From Mycolicibacterium peregrinum (GTDB lineage: Bacteria; Actinomycetota; Actinomycetes; Mycobacteriales; Mycobacteriaceae), in the NCBI RefSeq assembly GCF_001665785.1, contig NZ_LZSO01000014.1, positions 62,001 to 126,000 on the forward strand: a DNA stretch of 64,000 nt, in the 5' to 3' direction. The position numbers and the translations under genes were made by a program. Position 1 is the first letter of the stretch. Every line of letters begins with the position of its first letter. The notes beneath the pieces were generated by a model, which saw nothing but the letters and a program-made list of their open reading frames with translations, was not told the origin of the DNA and did no database searches. Below are positions 24,391-31,963 of the stretch, one piece after another.

Positions 24391-25299
24391 ATGCGTGTCC
24401 TGGTGGCGGGTGCAACCAGTGTCCCGGGAATCCCGTTGCTGCGGGAGCTCGACGCACGCGGTCACGAGGTGATCGGGGTGACCCGCTCGTCCGGCAAGAC
24501 CGCCCAGATCTCGGCCGCGGGGGCCAAGCCCGTGGTGGCCGACGTGCTCGACGCCGGCCAGATCGACGCGGTGCTGGCCGAGTTCGCGCCGGAGGCGGTG
24601 GTGAGCCTGCTGACCACCCTGCCCAAGTGGGGTCCGAAGCGGCCCAAGGACTTCGGCCCCGCCACCGAACTCTGGAGCCGTGGAGCGCCGAACCTGGTGG
24701 CCGCGGCCCAACGTGCGGGCGTGCGTCGCGTCGTCGCGGAATCGGTCGTCTTCGCCTACGGCTATGGCGCAGACGGGCCGCCCCTGATCGACGAGAGCGA
24801 TCCCTATCCGGGGCCGCCACCGCCGCACGGCGCCGAGTTCCTCGAGGCGCTGCGGGGCATGGAACGCACCGTGCTGAGTTCGGGTGAGCACAGCGGCACG
24901 GAGGGAATCGTGTTGCGGTACGGCGTTTTCTATGGCCCCGGTGTCACCCACGACGACTTGTTCCGGCGCTTGGCCAAATGGTGGGCGATGCCCGCGTTGA
25001 CCGGGACGGGAATTCTGTCCTGGGTGCATATCGACGACGTGGCCCGGGCCACCGCCGACGCACTCGATCGGGGCCGGGGCGGGCAGATCTACAACATCGT
25101 CGACGACCGCCCGCAGTCCTTCGGCGACTACGCCAGGGAGCTCAGCCGCACGCTGCACCGGCCGCCACCGGTGCCGATCTCGCACCGGCTGGTCGGGCTG
25201 GTCGCCTCGTACCCGGCGACCGCGTTCGGTCGGGCGTGGCTGCCGCTGTCCAACGCGAAGGCCAAGGCCGAACTCGGCTGGACGCCTATTCCCCGGTGA
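24391..25299 (+). CDS. NAD(P)-dependent epimerase/dehydratase-like protein
   Basis: Extended short-chain dehydrogenase of 302 residues with the Rossmann start MRVLVAGATSVPGIPLLREL and the substrate-region motif VLRYGVFYGPGV. The active-site YxxxK pair is not obvious, so it may be an atypical member. It begins directly at the stop of the membrane protein gene. Together they form the probable target operon of the MocR regulator. Its end overlaps the convergent echA21 end by 14 bases. Confidence 0.8.
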   Translation: MRVLVAGATSVPGIPLLRELDARGHEVIGVTRSSGKTAQISAAGAKPVVADVLDAGQIDAVLAEFAPEAVVSLLTTLPKWGPKRPKDFGPATELWSRGAPNLVAAAQRAGVRRVVAESVVFAYGYGADGPPLIDESDPYPGPPPPHGAEFLEALRGMERTVLSSGEHSGTEGIVLRYGVFYGPGVTHDDLFRRLAKWWAMPALTGTGILSWVHIDDVARATADALDRGRGGQIYNIVDDRPQSFGDYARELSRTLHRPPPVPISHRLVGLVASYPATAFGRAWLPLSNAKAKAELGWTPIPR

Positions 25300-26101
25300 A
25301 CTGCGGCGGGCGCTTCTGGAACATCGCGGTGACCGCCTCGGCCAGATCCTTCGACGGCAGGAACGCCGAATTCCACGCGGCCACGTACCGCAGGCTCTCG
25401 GCCACCCTGGCGGTGCGCTGCTGATCCAGCACGTCCTTGACCCCGGCGACGGTCAGCGGAGGGTTGGCGGCGATCTCAGTGGCAGTGGCATGCGCGGCCG
25501 CCAACGAGGCGTCGGCGTCGTCGTACACGTCGTTGACCAGACCGATGCGCGCGGCATGCGCTGCGTCCACGTCTTTACCGGTCAGAACCAGCTCGCGCAG
25601 GTGCCCGTCGGACAGGATCAGCGGCAGGCGGGCCAGGCTGCCCACGTCGGCGACGATGGCCAACTTGGTCTCGCGCACCGAGAACTTGGCGTCGGTGCTG
25701 GCGTAGCGGATGTCCACCGCGCTGATCAGGTCGACGCCGCCGCCGATGCACCAGCCGTGGATCGACGCGATCGTCGGGGTGCGGCAGTCGGCGACTGCCG
25801 TGATGGCACCCTGCATCTTGCGCAGTGTGGTGTGAAAATCGGCCCGGGCCTTCGCGCCGGCGTCCAGTCCCGGCATCGTCGCGCCCATGGCAGGCAGGTC
25901 CAGGCCGTAGCTGAAGTTCTTGCCGGAGCCGGTCAGCACGATCGCGCGTACGTCCGGGTCGGCGTCGAGAGCGCCGAACACGTCGGGCATCTCCGCCCAG
26001 AACGCCGGACCCATCGCGTTGCCCTTGCCGGGACCCAGCAGCGTCACCTGGGCGACGTAGTCCTTGATCTCGACGGAAACGGACTCGTACGTGTCAGACA
26101 T
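25286..26101 (-). CDS. echA21: Enoyl-CoA hydratase/isomerase family protein (EchA21 type)
   Basis: Crotonase-fold protein of 271 residues: IVLTGSGKNFSYGLDLPAM (oxyanion region 1), IHGWCIGGGVDLISAVDIRYAS (oxyanion region 2) and KLAIVADVGSLARLP, which carries a glutamate-to-aspartate style dienoyl-CoA isomerase signature. It probably handles unsaturated acyl-CoA in lipid breakdown. The position next to the Rv3773c-like gene matches Rv3774. ATG at 26101 with a TAGTGT -10 element seven bases upstream. Confidence 0.85.
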   Translation of the reverse strand: MSDTYESVSVEIKDYVAQVTLLGPGKGNAMGPAFWAEMPDVFGALDADPDVRAIVLTGSGKNFSYGLDLPAMGATMPGLDAGAKARADFHTTLRKMQGAITAVADCRTPTIASIHGWCIGGGVDLISAVDIRYASTDAKFSVRETKLAIVADVGSLARLPLILSDGHLRELVLTGKDVDAAHAARIGLVNDVYDDADASLAAAHATATEIAANPPLTVAGVKDVLDQQRTARVAESLRYVAAWNSAFLPSKDLAEAVTAMFQKRPPQFTGE

Positions 26102-26108
26102 GGAGTGG

Positions 26109-26114
26109 ACACTA
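26109..26114 (-). promoter_or_regulatory. Leaderless -10 element (TAGTGT)
   Basis: TAGTGT on the minus strand ends seven bases before the echA21 ATG. It lies within the 19-bp gap to the divergent gene. Confidence 0.5.
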
Positions 26115-26120
26115 CCGAGT

Positions 26121-26666
26121 ATGGATGAACTCGATAGCGCCGAGGCCACCCTCGACGTGCTGCAACGCGTGCTGAGCGGCATCACCGCGGACGATCTGTC
26201 CCGTCCGACACCGTGTCGTGAGTTCGACGTGGCGGGGCTGACAGACCACCTGCTGAACTCCATCACCCTGATCGGCTCGGCAGCCGGTGCGCAGATTCCC
26301 GAACGCAACCAAGACACCTCGGTCGAGGACCAGGTGCTCGACGCGGCGCGGCCGGCCGTGGCGGCGTGGCGACGACGCGGGGTGGACGGCACCGTGCCGT
26401 TCGGTCAGGGGGAGGCGCCGGCGCAGATGATGGCCCGGATCCTGTGCCTGGAATTCCTGGTGCACGCCTGGGATTACGCCGCGGCCACCGGACAGGCCGT
26501 CGACGTGTCGGATGATCAACCGCAGCGTGTCCTGGAGTGGGCACGCGGAATCATCACGCCCGACGGGCGGGTGCGCGCCGGCTTCGACGATCCGGTCGAG
26601 ATCGGCGGTGGTGCACCCGCGCTGGACCAGCTGCTGGCCTTTACCGGCCGCCGGCCGCAGGGTTAG
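26121..26666 (+). CDS. TIGR03086-type DinB/maleylpyruvate isomerase-like protein (Rv3773c type)
   Basis: Four-helix-bundle protein of 181 residues of the DinB/MDMPI superfamily. The metal-site histidines are in GLTDHLLNSI near residue 46 and LEFLVHAWDYAAATGQ near residue 121. Actinobacterial members use mycothiol as cosubstrate; the substrate here is unknown. The 19-bp divergent space to echA21 is very short. An alternative ATG at 26100 overlaps the echA21 start codon and would give seven extra residues. Confidence 0.8.
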   Translation: MDELDSAEATLDVLQRVLSGITADDLSRPTPCREFDVAGLTDHLLNSITLIGSAAGAQIPERNQDTSVEDQVLDAARPAVAAWRRRGVDGTVPFGQGEAPAQMMARILCLEFLVHAWDYAAATGQAVDVSDDQPQRVLEWARGIITPDGRVRAGFDDPVEIGGGAPALDQLLAFTGRRPQG

Positions 26667-27124
26667 ACGCGCTGCAGGTAGAAGTACAGGTAACGACCGT
26701 CGACCACGGCGGCCTTGCCGTTCATGATGCCGACGACGGTGTTGTCGTCGACCACCTTGAAGTGGTCGTGCACGGGACGTCCGTCGTAGACCATGGTCGC
26801 GGTCACCTCGCCGCGGAACTCCTCCAGCCACAGGCTGGCCTCGCCGTTCATGGCCTCCGTGTTGGAGAACTTGTTGCCGTCGGCGTCCAGGCACACGAGC
26901 GGCTGGGCCTCGGCGGCCGAGCGGAACGTCTTGCCGAACCAGTTGAGCCGGTTCATGAATCCGTTCGCCTTGTGGCCGGTCTGGAACTCGCCGCCCTTCC
27001 ACTCGCCGAGCATGAAGTCGATGCTCGCGGGCCGCAGCAGCGCCCAGAACGCGTCGAGTTCGGCGTCGGGAATCTGACCCCCGCGGCTGACGAATCCGTC
27101 GAACGTGCCGCGTGCGTCGCTCAC
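26663..27124 (-). CDS. GXWXG / DUF4334 domain protein
   Basis: Protein of 153 residues. The GXWXG motif is in FMLGEWKGGEF (about residues 38-48), followed by the DUF4334 part with VDDNTVVGIMNGKAAV and YLYFYLQRV at the C-terminus. The family is probably lipocalin-like and small-molecule binding, with no proven function. The GTG start at 27124 overlaps the aminotransferase stop by four bases (GTGA), so it is translationally coupled. Its end overlaps the convergent Rv3773c-like gene by four bases. Confidence 0.78.
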   Translation of the reverse strand: MSDARGTFDGFVSRGGQIPDAELDAFWALLRPASIDFMLGEWKGGEFQTGHKANGFMNRLNWFGKTFRSAAEAQPLVCLDADGNKFSNTEAMNGEASLWLEEFRGEVTATMVYDGRPVHDHFKVVDDNTVVGIMNGKAAVVDGRYLYFYLQRV

Positions 27125-28206
27125 TTGGTCTCCCCTGTCCGAGTCCCGGAGCCGCCGGGCGCATTCCAGCGCGTGGCGAATTCCAGGAAGGCGTCGTTCT
27201 CGTGCGGGGCCCCGATGGTGGCCCGCACGCCGTCCTCACCGTACGGGCGCACGATGAGCCGGTTGTCAGCGGCCCTCGCCACGAAGTCCAGAGTGCGTTC
27301 GGCCAAAGGCAACCAGACGAAGTTGGCCTGCGACGGCGGGAGCGTGAATCCGGCGTCACGCAGGGCCGCGCTGACGCGGATGCGCTCGGCGACGACAGCA
27401 TCGGTGCGGGCCAGGAGTTCGTCGGCGGCCTCCAACGAGGCGATGGCCGCGGCCTGGGACACGCTGGTCGCGCTGAAAGGCACGTAGACCTTGCCAAGGG
27501 CGGTCACGATCTCCGGATCGGCGACGGCGTACCCGACCCGCAGGCCGGCCAGCCCATAGGCCTTCGAGAAGGTGCGCAGAACAACGACATTGCGGTGTGC
27601 GCGGACCAGACCGAGGCTGTCGGGCAGCAACCCGTCGCGGATGTACTCCACGTAGGCCTCGTCGAGCACGATCAGGATGTCGTCGGGCACCGCCGCCACG
27701 AACCGGGCCAGCGCCTCGGGCTCGACCACGGTGGAAGTCGGGTTGTTCGGATTGCAGACGAAGATCAGCCGGGTGCGGTCGCTGACCGCCGCGAGCATGG
27801 CGTCGAGATCGTGAGTCTCGTCACGCAACGGCACCGGCACGCCCGTCGCGCCGGCGGTGCGGATCTGCAGTGGATAGATCTCGAAACTGCGCCATCCGTA
27901 CACGACTTCGTCGCCGGGAGCGGATGTGATTTGTATCAACTGCTGGCACAGGCTCACCGAACCGCAGCCGACGGCGATGTTCTCCGGCGCGAAACCCACG
28001 TGCTTGGCCAGATGTTCGCGCAGGTCAAGGTACCCGTTATCGGGGTAGCGGTTGATGTTCTCGGTGGCTTTCAGGATCGCCTCGCGCACGCTGGGAAGCG
28101 GCGGATGCACGGTTTCGTTGCTCGCGATCTTGATTGCGCCGGGAACTGTTTTGCCTGGTGCGTACGCCGGGAGGTCGGCCATTTCGGGGCGCAAACGGAT
28201 ACTCAC
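27121..28206 (-). CDS. hisC2: Aromatic/histidinol-phosphate aminotransferase (HisC2/Pat type)
   Basis: Fold-I aminotransferase of 361 residues. Motifs: KIASNETVHPPLPSVREAI, NRYPDNGYLDLREHLA, CNPNNPTST, VLDEAYVEYI and the PLP lysine in RTFSKAYGLAGLRVGY. The position matches Rv3772, annotated as hisC2 and elsewhere as pat (aromatic aminotransferase); the true substrate (histidinol phosphate or aromatic keto acids) cannot be settled by reading. The start is GTG 28206 because TATTCT lies six bases upstream and the earlier frame is not family-like. Confidence 0.87.
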   Translation of the reverse strand: MSIRLRPEMADLPAYAPGKTVPGAIKIASNETVHPPLPSVREAILKATENINRYPDNGYLDLREHLAKHVGFAPENIAVGCGSVSLCQQLIQITSAPGDEVVYGWRSFEIYPLQIRTAGATGVPVPLRDETHDLDAMLAAVSDRTRLIFVCNPNNPTSTVVEPEALARFVAAVPDDILIVLDEAYVEYIRDGLLPDSLGLVRAHRNVVVLRTFSKAYGLAGLRVGYAVADPEIVTALGKVYVPFSATSVSQAAAIASLEAADELLARTDAVVAERIRVSAALRDAGFTLPPSQANFVWLPLAERTLDFVARAADNRLIVRPYGEDGVRATIGAPHENDAFLEFATRWNAPGGSGTRTGETK

Positions 28207-28212
28207 TTGGCC

Positions 28213-28218
28213 AGAATA
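28213..28218 (-). promoter_or_regulatory. Leaderless -10 element (TATTCT)
   Basis: TATTCT on the minus strand ends six bases before the GTG at 28206, one of the best -10 matches in the window. Confidence 0.55.
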
Positions 28219-28294
28219 GGGGAGGCTGTGTACTGTGTGCCCTCGGCGGTTTCGGGCGACAGGACGGAGTCCGGTACCCTCACAGAAGTTCAAA

Positions 28295-28386
28295 GGAGGC
28301 GTGCCAGAGCGGCCGAATGGGACTCACTGCTAATGAGTTGTCCCCCTTACAGGGGACCGGAGGTTCAAATCCTCTCGCCTCCGCCA
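28295..28386 (+). tRNA. tRNA-Ser (anticodon GCU)
   Basis: Acceptor GGAGGCG pairs with CGCCTCC, discriminator G, CCA encoded. The anticodon loop CTGCTAA in the arm ACTCA-CTGCTAA-TGAGT gives GCT. A long variable arm typical of serine tRNAs is present. Confidence 0.96.
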
Positions 28387-28423
28387 CGGTTGACTTGTCA
28401 ACCGCACAACTGAATAACGCTAG

Positions 28424-28496
28424 GCGCCCGTAGCTCAACGGATAGAGCATCTGACTACGGATCAGAAGGTTAGGGGTTCGAATCCCTTCGGGCGCA
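28424..28496 (+). tRNA. tRNA-Arg (anticodon ACG)
   Basis: Acceptor GCGCCCG pairs with CGGGCGC, discriminator A, CCA not encoded. The anticodon arm CTGAC-TACGGA-TCAG region gives ACG, which is A-to-I edited by TadA; tadA is also in this window at 46742. The T arm is AGGGGTTCGAATCCCTT. It lies 37 bases after tRNA-Ser(GCU), probably cotranscribed. Confidence 0.96.
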
Positions 28497-28510
28497 CTCC
28501 GGAAAAATTC

Positions 28511-28542
28511 GAGGCGCGGTCTGCGGACCGCGCCTCGTTTTT
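28511..28542 (+). terminator. Rho-independent terminator of the tRNA pair
   Basis: Perfect 11-bp stem GAGGCGCGGTC (28511-28521) and GACCGCGCCTC (28526-28536) with loop TGCG, followed by GTTTTTG. It lies 14 bases after tRNA-Arg. Confidence 0.85.
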
Positions 28543-28595
28543 GTCGAGGGCATGTCGGCGCGGCCGACGTTGGCGTCGCCCAAGCCGTACGGCCC

Positions 28596-28808
28596 CTACT
28601 CGGAAGCGACGGCTGTGGCGATGTCGACGGCCATCTCGCGCAGGACGTCGTCGGTGACGAACTGACGCGCGCTCTGGCGGTCCAGTCGCAGCACGGAGAC
28701 CAGGAGTTCGATGTGGCCGGCCACTTGGACCCGGGCGAGTTCGGGCGGCAGGTGCAGCCCGTGCAACTCGGCGAGGAACCCGCGCAGCACGGTGACGCGA
28801 TCGTTCAT
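28596..28808 (-). CDS. Hypothetical protein, start uncertain
   Basis: From ATG 28808 the product is 70 residues (MNDRVTVLRGFLAELHGLHL, then VQVAGHIELLVSVLRLDRQS and DDVLREMAVDIATAVASE), predicted helical, no family recognised. The frame stays open upstream to 29048 (150 residues), but the extra part is basic and low in complexity. The ATG at 28808 forms one end of a 32-bp palindrome, which would place an operator or hairpin exactly at the start. Real coding is likely for the last 70 residues; the start is open. Confidence 0.42.
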   Translation of the reverse strand: MNDRVTVLRGFLAELHGLHLPPELARVQVAGHIELLVSVLRLDRQSARQFVTDDVLREMAVDIATAVASE

Positions 28809-28837
28809 CCACGGTGACCGGCCGGCCACCGTGGATG
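28806..28837. repeat. 32-bp near-perfect palindrome
   Basis: Left arm CATCCACGGTGACCGG (28806-28821) and right arm CCGGCCACCGTGGATG (28822-28837) are inverted repeats with 15 of 16 positions matching and no spacer. It overlaps the start codon of the 70-residue gene. Confidence 0.6.
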
Positions 28838-29112
28838 TCGAGGTCTTCAGCTGGCCGATATAGCGGCGCTTCCGCGGCTGCTCGAACGCCCCGTGGTGGG
28901 TCTGACGCGCGGATTCCGCAGGACGCATGCGCGCCCGCCCCCGGATGTCACCGTGTGGTGAAGCGCATCCGGTGAAAGCTGCCGTGCGCATGACCTTGGC
29001 GGTTGCCATGGCGTGTCTGTGACCCATCGTTCCCGTACCTGCCGACAAATGTTGTTTGCCAGTTAACTTTACGGGAACGTCTCAGGTTCAGCTCAGGTTC
29101 GAGGCCGGGGCC

Positions 29113-29469
29113 TCAGTTCCAGAGCACCGCGATCGCCGACGCGAGCAGGGGCAATACGCCCGCAGCGATGAAGAGTCCCATGACCGGTTGGCCGCCCGCG
29201 CGACGCTGCCGCGCCGTGCCGATGCCCAGCACCGCACCGAGCGCCACCAGGATCACGAGCTTGGTACCGATCTTGGGGTAGTTCAGGACGATGCCGGCGG
29301 GCCAGGGCGCGGCCAGGGCCAGGCCGGTGACGAGCGACAGCGTCATGCCGTAGGTCATCACCGGGGTGATCAGGAAGCGTCGGGCCGCGGCCTCGGCGAT
29401 CCAGGCCCCGACCATGACTGCGAAACCGATGAGATGCGCATAAACAACTACGTTGCGTAGTAGATCCAT
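29113..29469 (-). CDS. Small membrane protein, unknown family
   Basis: Protein of 118 residues with about four hydrophobic segments: VVVYAHLIGFAVMVGAWIAEA, FLITPVMTYGMTLSLVTGLAL, GTKLVILVALGAVLGIG and LFIAAGVLPLLASAIAVLW. The layout resembles DUF2269-like integral membrane proteins, but the assignment is weak. The ATG at 29469 is supported by TACACT six bases upstream; longer frames lack support. It is divergent from the phosphoesterase gene. Confidence 0.7.
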   Translation of the reverse strand: MDLLRNVVVYAHLIGFAVMVGAWIAEAAARRFLITPVMTYGMTLSLVTGLALAAPWPAGIVLNYPKIGTKLVILVALGAVLGIGTARQRRAGGQPVMGLFIAAGVLPLLASAIAVLWN

Positions 29470-29475
29470 GGTCGG

Positions 29476-29525
29476 AGTGTAAGCGGTACGAGATCCCGGG
29501 CTCACCGGCATCGGTCACGTAGGCT
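29476..29525. promoter_or_regulatory. Divergent leaderless promoters, membrane protein / phosphoesterase
   Basis: TACACT on the minus strand at 29476-29481 ends six bases before the ATG at 29469. TAGGCT on the plus strand at 29520-29525 ends eight bases before the ATG at 29534. Confidence 0.5.
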
Positions 29526-29533
29526 CGGCTGGC

Positions 29534-30034
29534 ATGCGGCTGCTGCTGATCGCCGATACCCACGTCCCCAAGCGCGCCAAGGATCTGCCGGCTCAGGTGT
29601 GGGAGGAGGTGGATCAGGCGGATGTCGTTGTCCATGCTGGTGATTGGGTCGATCCCGCACTGCTCGACGCACTCAGTTCACGCGCGGCGCACCTGATCGG
29701 CTGCTGGGGCAACAACGACGGGGCCGAGTTGCGCAGGCGACTGCCCGAGCGTGCCGACGTGACACTGGACGGTCTGCGATTCACCGTCGTGCACGAGACC
29801 GGAGCGGCCACGGGACGGGAGGCCCGGATGGCCCGCGACTATCCCGGTACCGATGTCCTGGTGTTCGGGCACAGCCACATCCCCTGGGATACCACCGCGA
29901 AAACCGGTCTGCGCCTGCTGAATCCGGGATCGCCGACGGACCGGCGTCGCCAGCCGTACTGCACGTACATGACGGCTCGTATCGCCTCGGGTGTGTTGTC
30001 GGACGTGAGCCTGCACACCGTGGACCGCTCGTGA
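29534..30034 (+). CDS. YfcE/MJ0936-type metallophosphoesterase
   Basis: Calcineurin-like phosphoesterase of 166 residues. The metal-binding blocks are all present: ADTHVPKRA near the start, VVVHAGDWVDP, GCWGNNDGAE, VVHETG (a variant of the usual GHGH position) and VFGHSHIPW. Family members hydrolyse phosphodiesters with Mn or Ni; the physiological substrate is unknown. Cytoplasmic. It is followed by the convergent HxlR gene five bases on. Confidence 0.85.
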   Translation: MRLLLIADTHVPKRAKDLPAQVWEEVDQADVVVHAGDWVDPALLDALSSRAAHLIGCWGNNDGAELRRRLPERADVTLDGLRFTVVHETGAATGREARMARDYPGTDVLVFGHSHIPWDTTAKTGLRLLNPGSPTDRRRQPYCTYMTARIASGVLSDVSLHTVDRS

Positions 30035-30039
30035 TGCGG

Positions 30040-30378
30040 CTAGCTCGCCTCTCCCGCGCAGATCAGCTCGATGTGTTTGGTGGCCCAATCGCCCAGCGGT
30101 TCAAGGGAATCGAGTAATTCCCGCCCCGCGGGTGTCATGGAGTACTCCACCCGCGGCGGAACCTCGTGATAGCTCTCCCGATGTACGACGCCGTGCCGCT
30201 GGAGTTCCTTGAGGTGCTGGGTCAGCATCTTCTGCGACACCCCGGGCAGGCTGCGGTGCAGTGCGTTGAATCGTTTGGGCCCGGACCGGAGCTCCCACAG
30301 GATGAGCGGTTTCCACTTGCCGTCCACCACGGCGAACGCGGCGTCCAATCCGCAGGTGTACTTGCCGAGTTGGACCAT
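30040..30378 (-). CDS. HxlR family transcriptional regulator
   Basis: Winged-helix protein of 112 residues with the HxlR pattern: CGLDAAFAVVDGKWKPLILWEL, RFNALHRSLPGVSQKMLTQHL and a wing with YHEVPPRVEYSMTPAG. HxlR proteins usually sense reactive electrophiles or redox state; Cys9 is in the conserved N-terminal position. The ATG at 30378 follows GGGAGAA. It faces the imine-reductase-like gene across 102 bp with a clear operator between them. Confidence 0.88.
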   Translation of the reverse strand: MVQLGKYTCGLDAAFAVVDGKWKPLILWELRSGPKRFNALHRSLPGVSQKMLTQHLKELQRHGVVHRESYHEVPPRVEYSMTPAGRELLDSLEPLGDWATKHIELICAGEAS

Positions 30379-30403
30379 CGGTTGTTCTCCCTGTTCAGAG
30401 CCA

Positions 30404-30446
30404 ATACTTTCAAAAAGGTAAGTATCCCACTTTTTAGTGGGTACTT
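30404..30446. promoter_or_regulatory. HxlR operator region
   Basis: AAGTATCCCACT (30420-30431) and AGTGGGTACTT (30436-30446) form an inverted repeat with one bulged base around a T-rich centre. A further ATACTT (30404-30409) pairs with AAGTAT at 30420-30425. The ACTT/AAGT ends match typical HxlR sites, and the element lies between the hxlR-type gene and its divergent neighbour. Confidence 0.65.
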
Positions 30447-30480
30447 GTCGTTCAGTCAGTGTCTCTCCAACGATGGTGGC

Positions 30481-31356
30481 ATGACAACCACACACCATTC
30501 GGTCAGTTTCCTCGGTCTGGGCGAAATGGGCGCGCAGCTCGCCCGCACCGTCATGAAGGCAGGGCTCCCGATCGTCGTCTGGAACCGCACCGCGGCGCGG
30601 ACCGCCGAACTCGTCGAGAAGGGCGCCGCCGCGGCCGCCGATCCGGCTGCGGCGCTCGACGCGGACCTGATCGTGGTCTGCCTGTTCGACCAGGCTTCGG
30701 TGCACGAGGTTCTCGACCCCGTCGCGGACCGGCTGGCCGGACGCCGCCTGGTGAACCTGACCACGACGTCACCGGAGGGCGCACGGGAGCTGGCCCGGTG
30801 GGCCGCCGGACACGGCGCCCACTACCTCGACGGCGGCATCATGGCAACGCCCGAGATGATCGCAACGCCGCAGTCGGCGATCCTCTACAGCGGCTCGGCC
30901 TCGGTGTTCGAGGACTATCGCGTGCTGTTCGAACTCTGGGGTAGCACTGAATACTTCGGCGACGATGCCGGTATGGCCTCGTTGTACGACCTGGCGCTCC
31001 TGTCTGCGATGTACGTGATGTTCGCCGGGTTCTTCCACGGCGCAGCCATGGTGGGAGCGGCTGGAGTCTCCGCGAAGGAATTCGCTACGCGCACCGCCGC
31101 ATGGCTGCCGGCGCTGATGCCGGTGCTCGGTGAATACGCGAGCGTCATCGACGGTGGCGACTACTCGGTGCCCGGCCAGCAGAGCCTGTACTTCTCCGAT
31201 CTCAGTGACATCGTCAACGCCAGCCGGGACCAGGGGATCAGTACCGAAGTCGTCGACGTGGTGCAACGGCTGATCCACCGGCAGATCGATGCCGGCCACG
31301 GCAACGACGGCGTCGCCCGCATCATCGAGAGCATCAAGAACGGGGCGGCGGCATGA
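30481..31356 (+). CDS. NAD(P)-binding dehydrogenase, imine reductase-like
   Basis: Protein of 291 residues in the beta-hydroxyacid dehydrogenase / imine reductase superfamily. The Rossmann start SFLGLGEMGAQLARTVMKAG and NRTAARTAELVEKGA indicate NADPH use, TTTSPEGARELA is the substrate-binding loop, and the all-helical C-terminal domain (YDLALLSAMYVMFAGFFHGA) mediates dimerisation. The usual catalytic lysine of hydroxyacid dehydrogenases is not evident, which favours imine reductase-like chemistry. Controlled by the divergent HxlR regulator. Its stop overlaps the ATG of a broken paralogue (ATGA). Confidence 0.85.
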   Translation: MTTTHHSVSFLGLGEMGAQLARTVMKAGLPIVVWNRTAARTAELVEKGAAAAADPAAALDADLIVVCLFDQASVHEVLDPVADRLAGRRLVNLTTTSPEGARELARWAAGHGAHYLDGGIMATPEMIATPQSAILYSGSASVFEDYRVLFELWGSTEYFGDDAGMASLYDLALLSAMYVMFAGFFHGAAMVGAAGVSAKEFATRTAAWLPALMPVLGEYASVIDGGDYSVPGQQSLYFSDLSDIVNASRDQGISTEVVDVVQRLIHRQIDAGHGNDGVARIIESIKNGAAA

Positions 31357-31928
31357 CCACCACCGTCACCGTGCTCGGTCTCGGACCGATGGGGCGGGCG
31401 CTCGCGAGCGCGCTGGTGGCCGCGAAACATCGCACCACCGTGTGGAATCGGACAGCGGCCAAGGCCGACGCGGTACGTGCCCGCGGGGCGCTGTGGGCCG
31501 ACACACCCGCGCTGGCGGCCGCGGCCAGCGACCTGATCCTGGTCAACGTCGTCGATCAGGCGGCCGCAGACGCGGTGCTGACGGCGGCGGGCGACGCCCT
31601 CGCGGGCCGGGTGGTCATCGGATTGTCCTCCGATATCCCGGATTCGGCGCACCACACCGAGGATCTGGTGACCGCACGCGGGAAACATCGCCGCGATCCT
31701 GCCGCCGGTCTTCGGCGAGATCGCCGAACGCATCAAAGCCGACCGTCACGGCGACGCCAGTGCCCCGGTGTCGTCGGTCGCCGCCTCGGTCCGGCATCTG
31801 ATCGCGGCCTCGGCTTCGGCGGGTCTGGATGCCGGCGCCCTGGAGGCGTTCCGGGGTTACGTGGACGCCGCGGTCGCAGCCGGGCACGGCGCCGACGAGA
31901 TCAGCCGGATCGTTTCCGGCAGCTGTGA
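31353..31928 (+). pseudogene. Truncated, frameshifted paralogue of the imine reductase-like gene
   Basis: The first about 110 codons encode a good Rossmann half (TVTVLGLGPMGRALASALVA through IPDSAHHTEDLVTARG). At about 31680 the reading frame loses homology and turns Arg-rich. In the +1 frame from 31681 a typical C-terminal half resumes (GNIAAILPPVFGEIAERIKA, then AGLDAGALEAFRGYVDAAVA, AGHGADEISRIVSG). Aligned to the neighbour, roughly 85-90 codons of the middle are missing and the junction is out of frame. This is an internal deletion in a once complete tandem paralogue; a sequencing error alone could not explain the missing segment. Confidence 0.75.
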
Positions 31929-31963
31929 CCGTGCCGACACCCTGAGGTGGCACGCTCTTCGGT

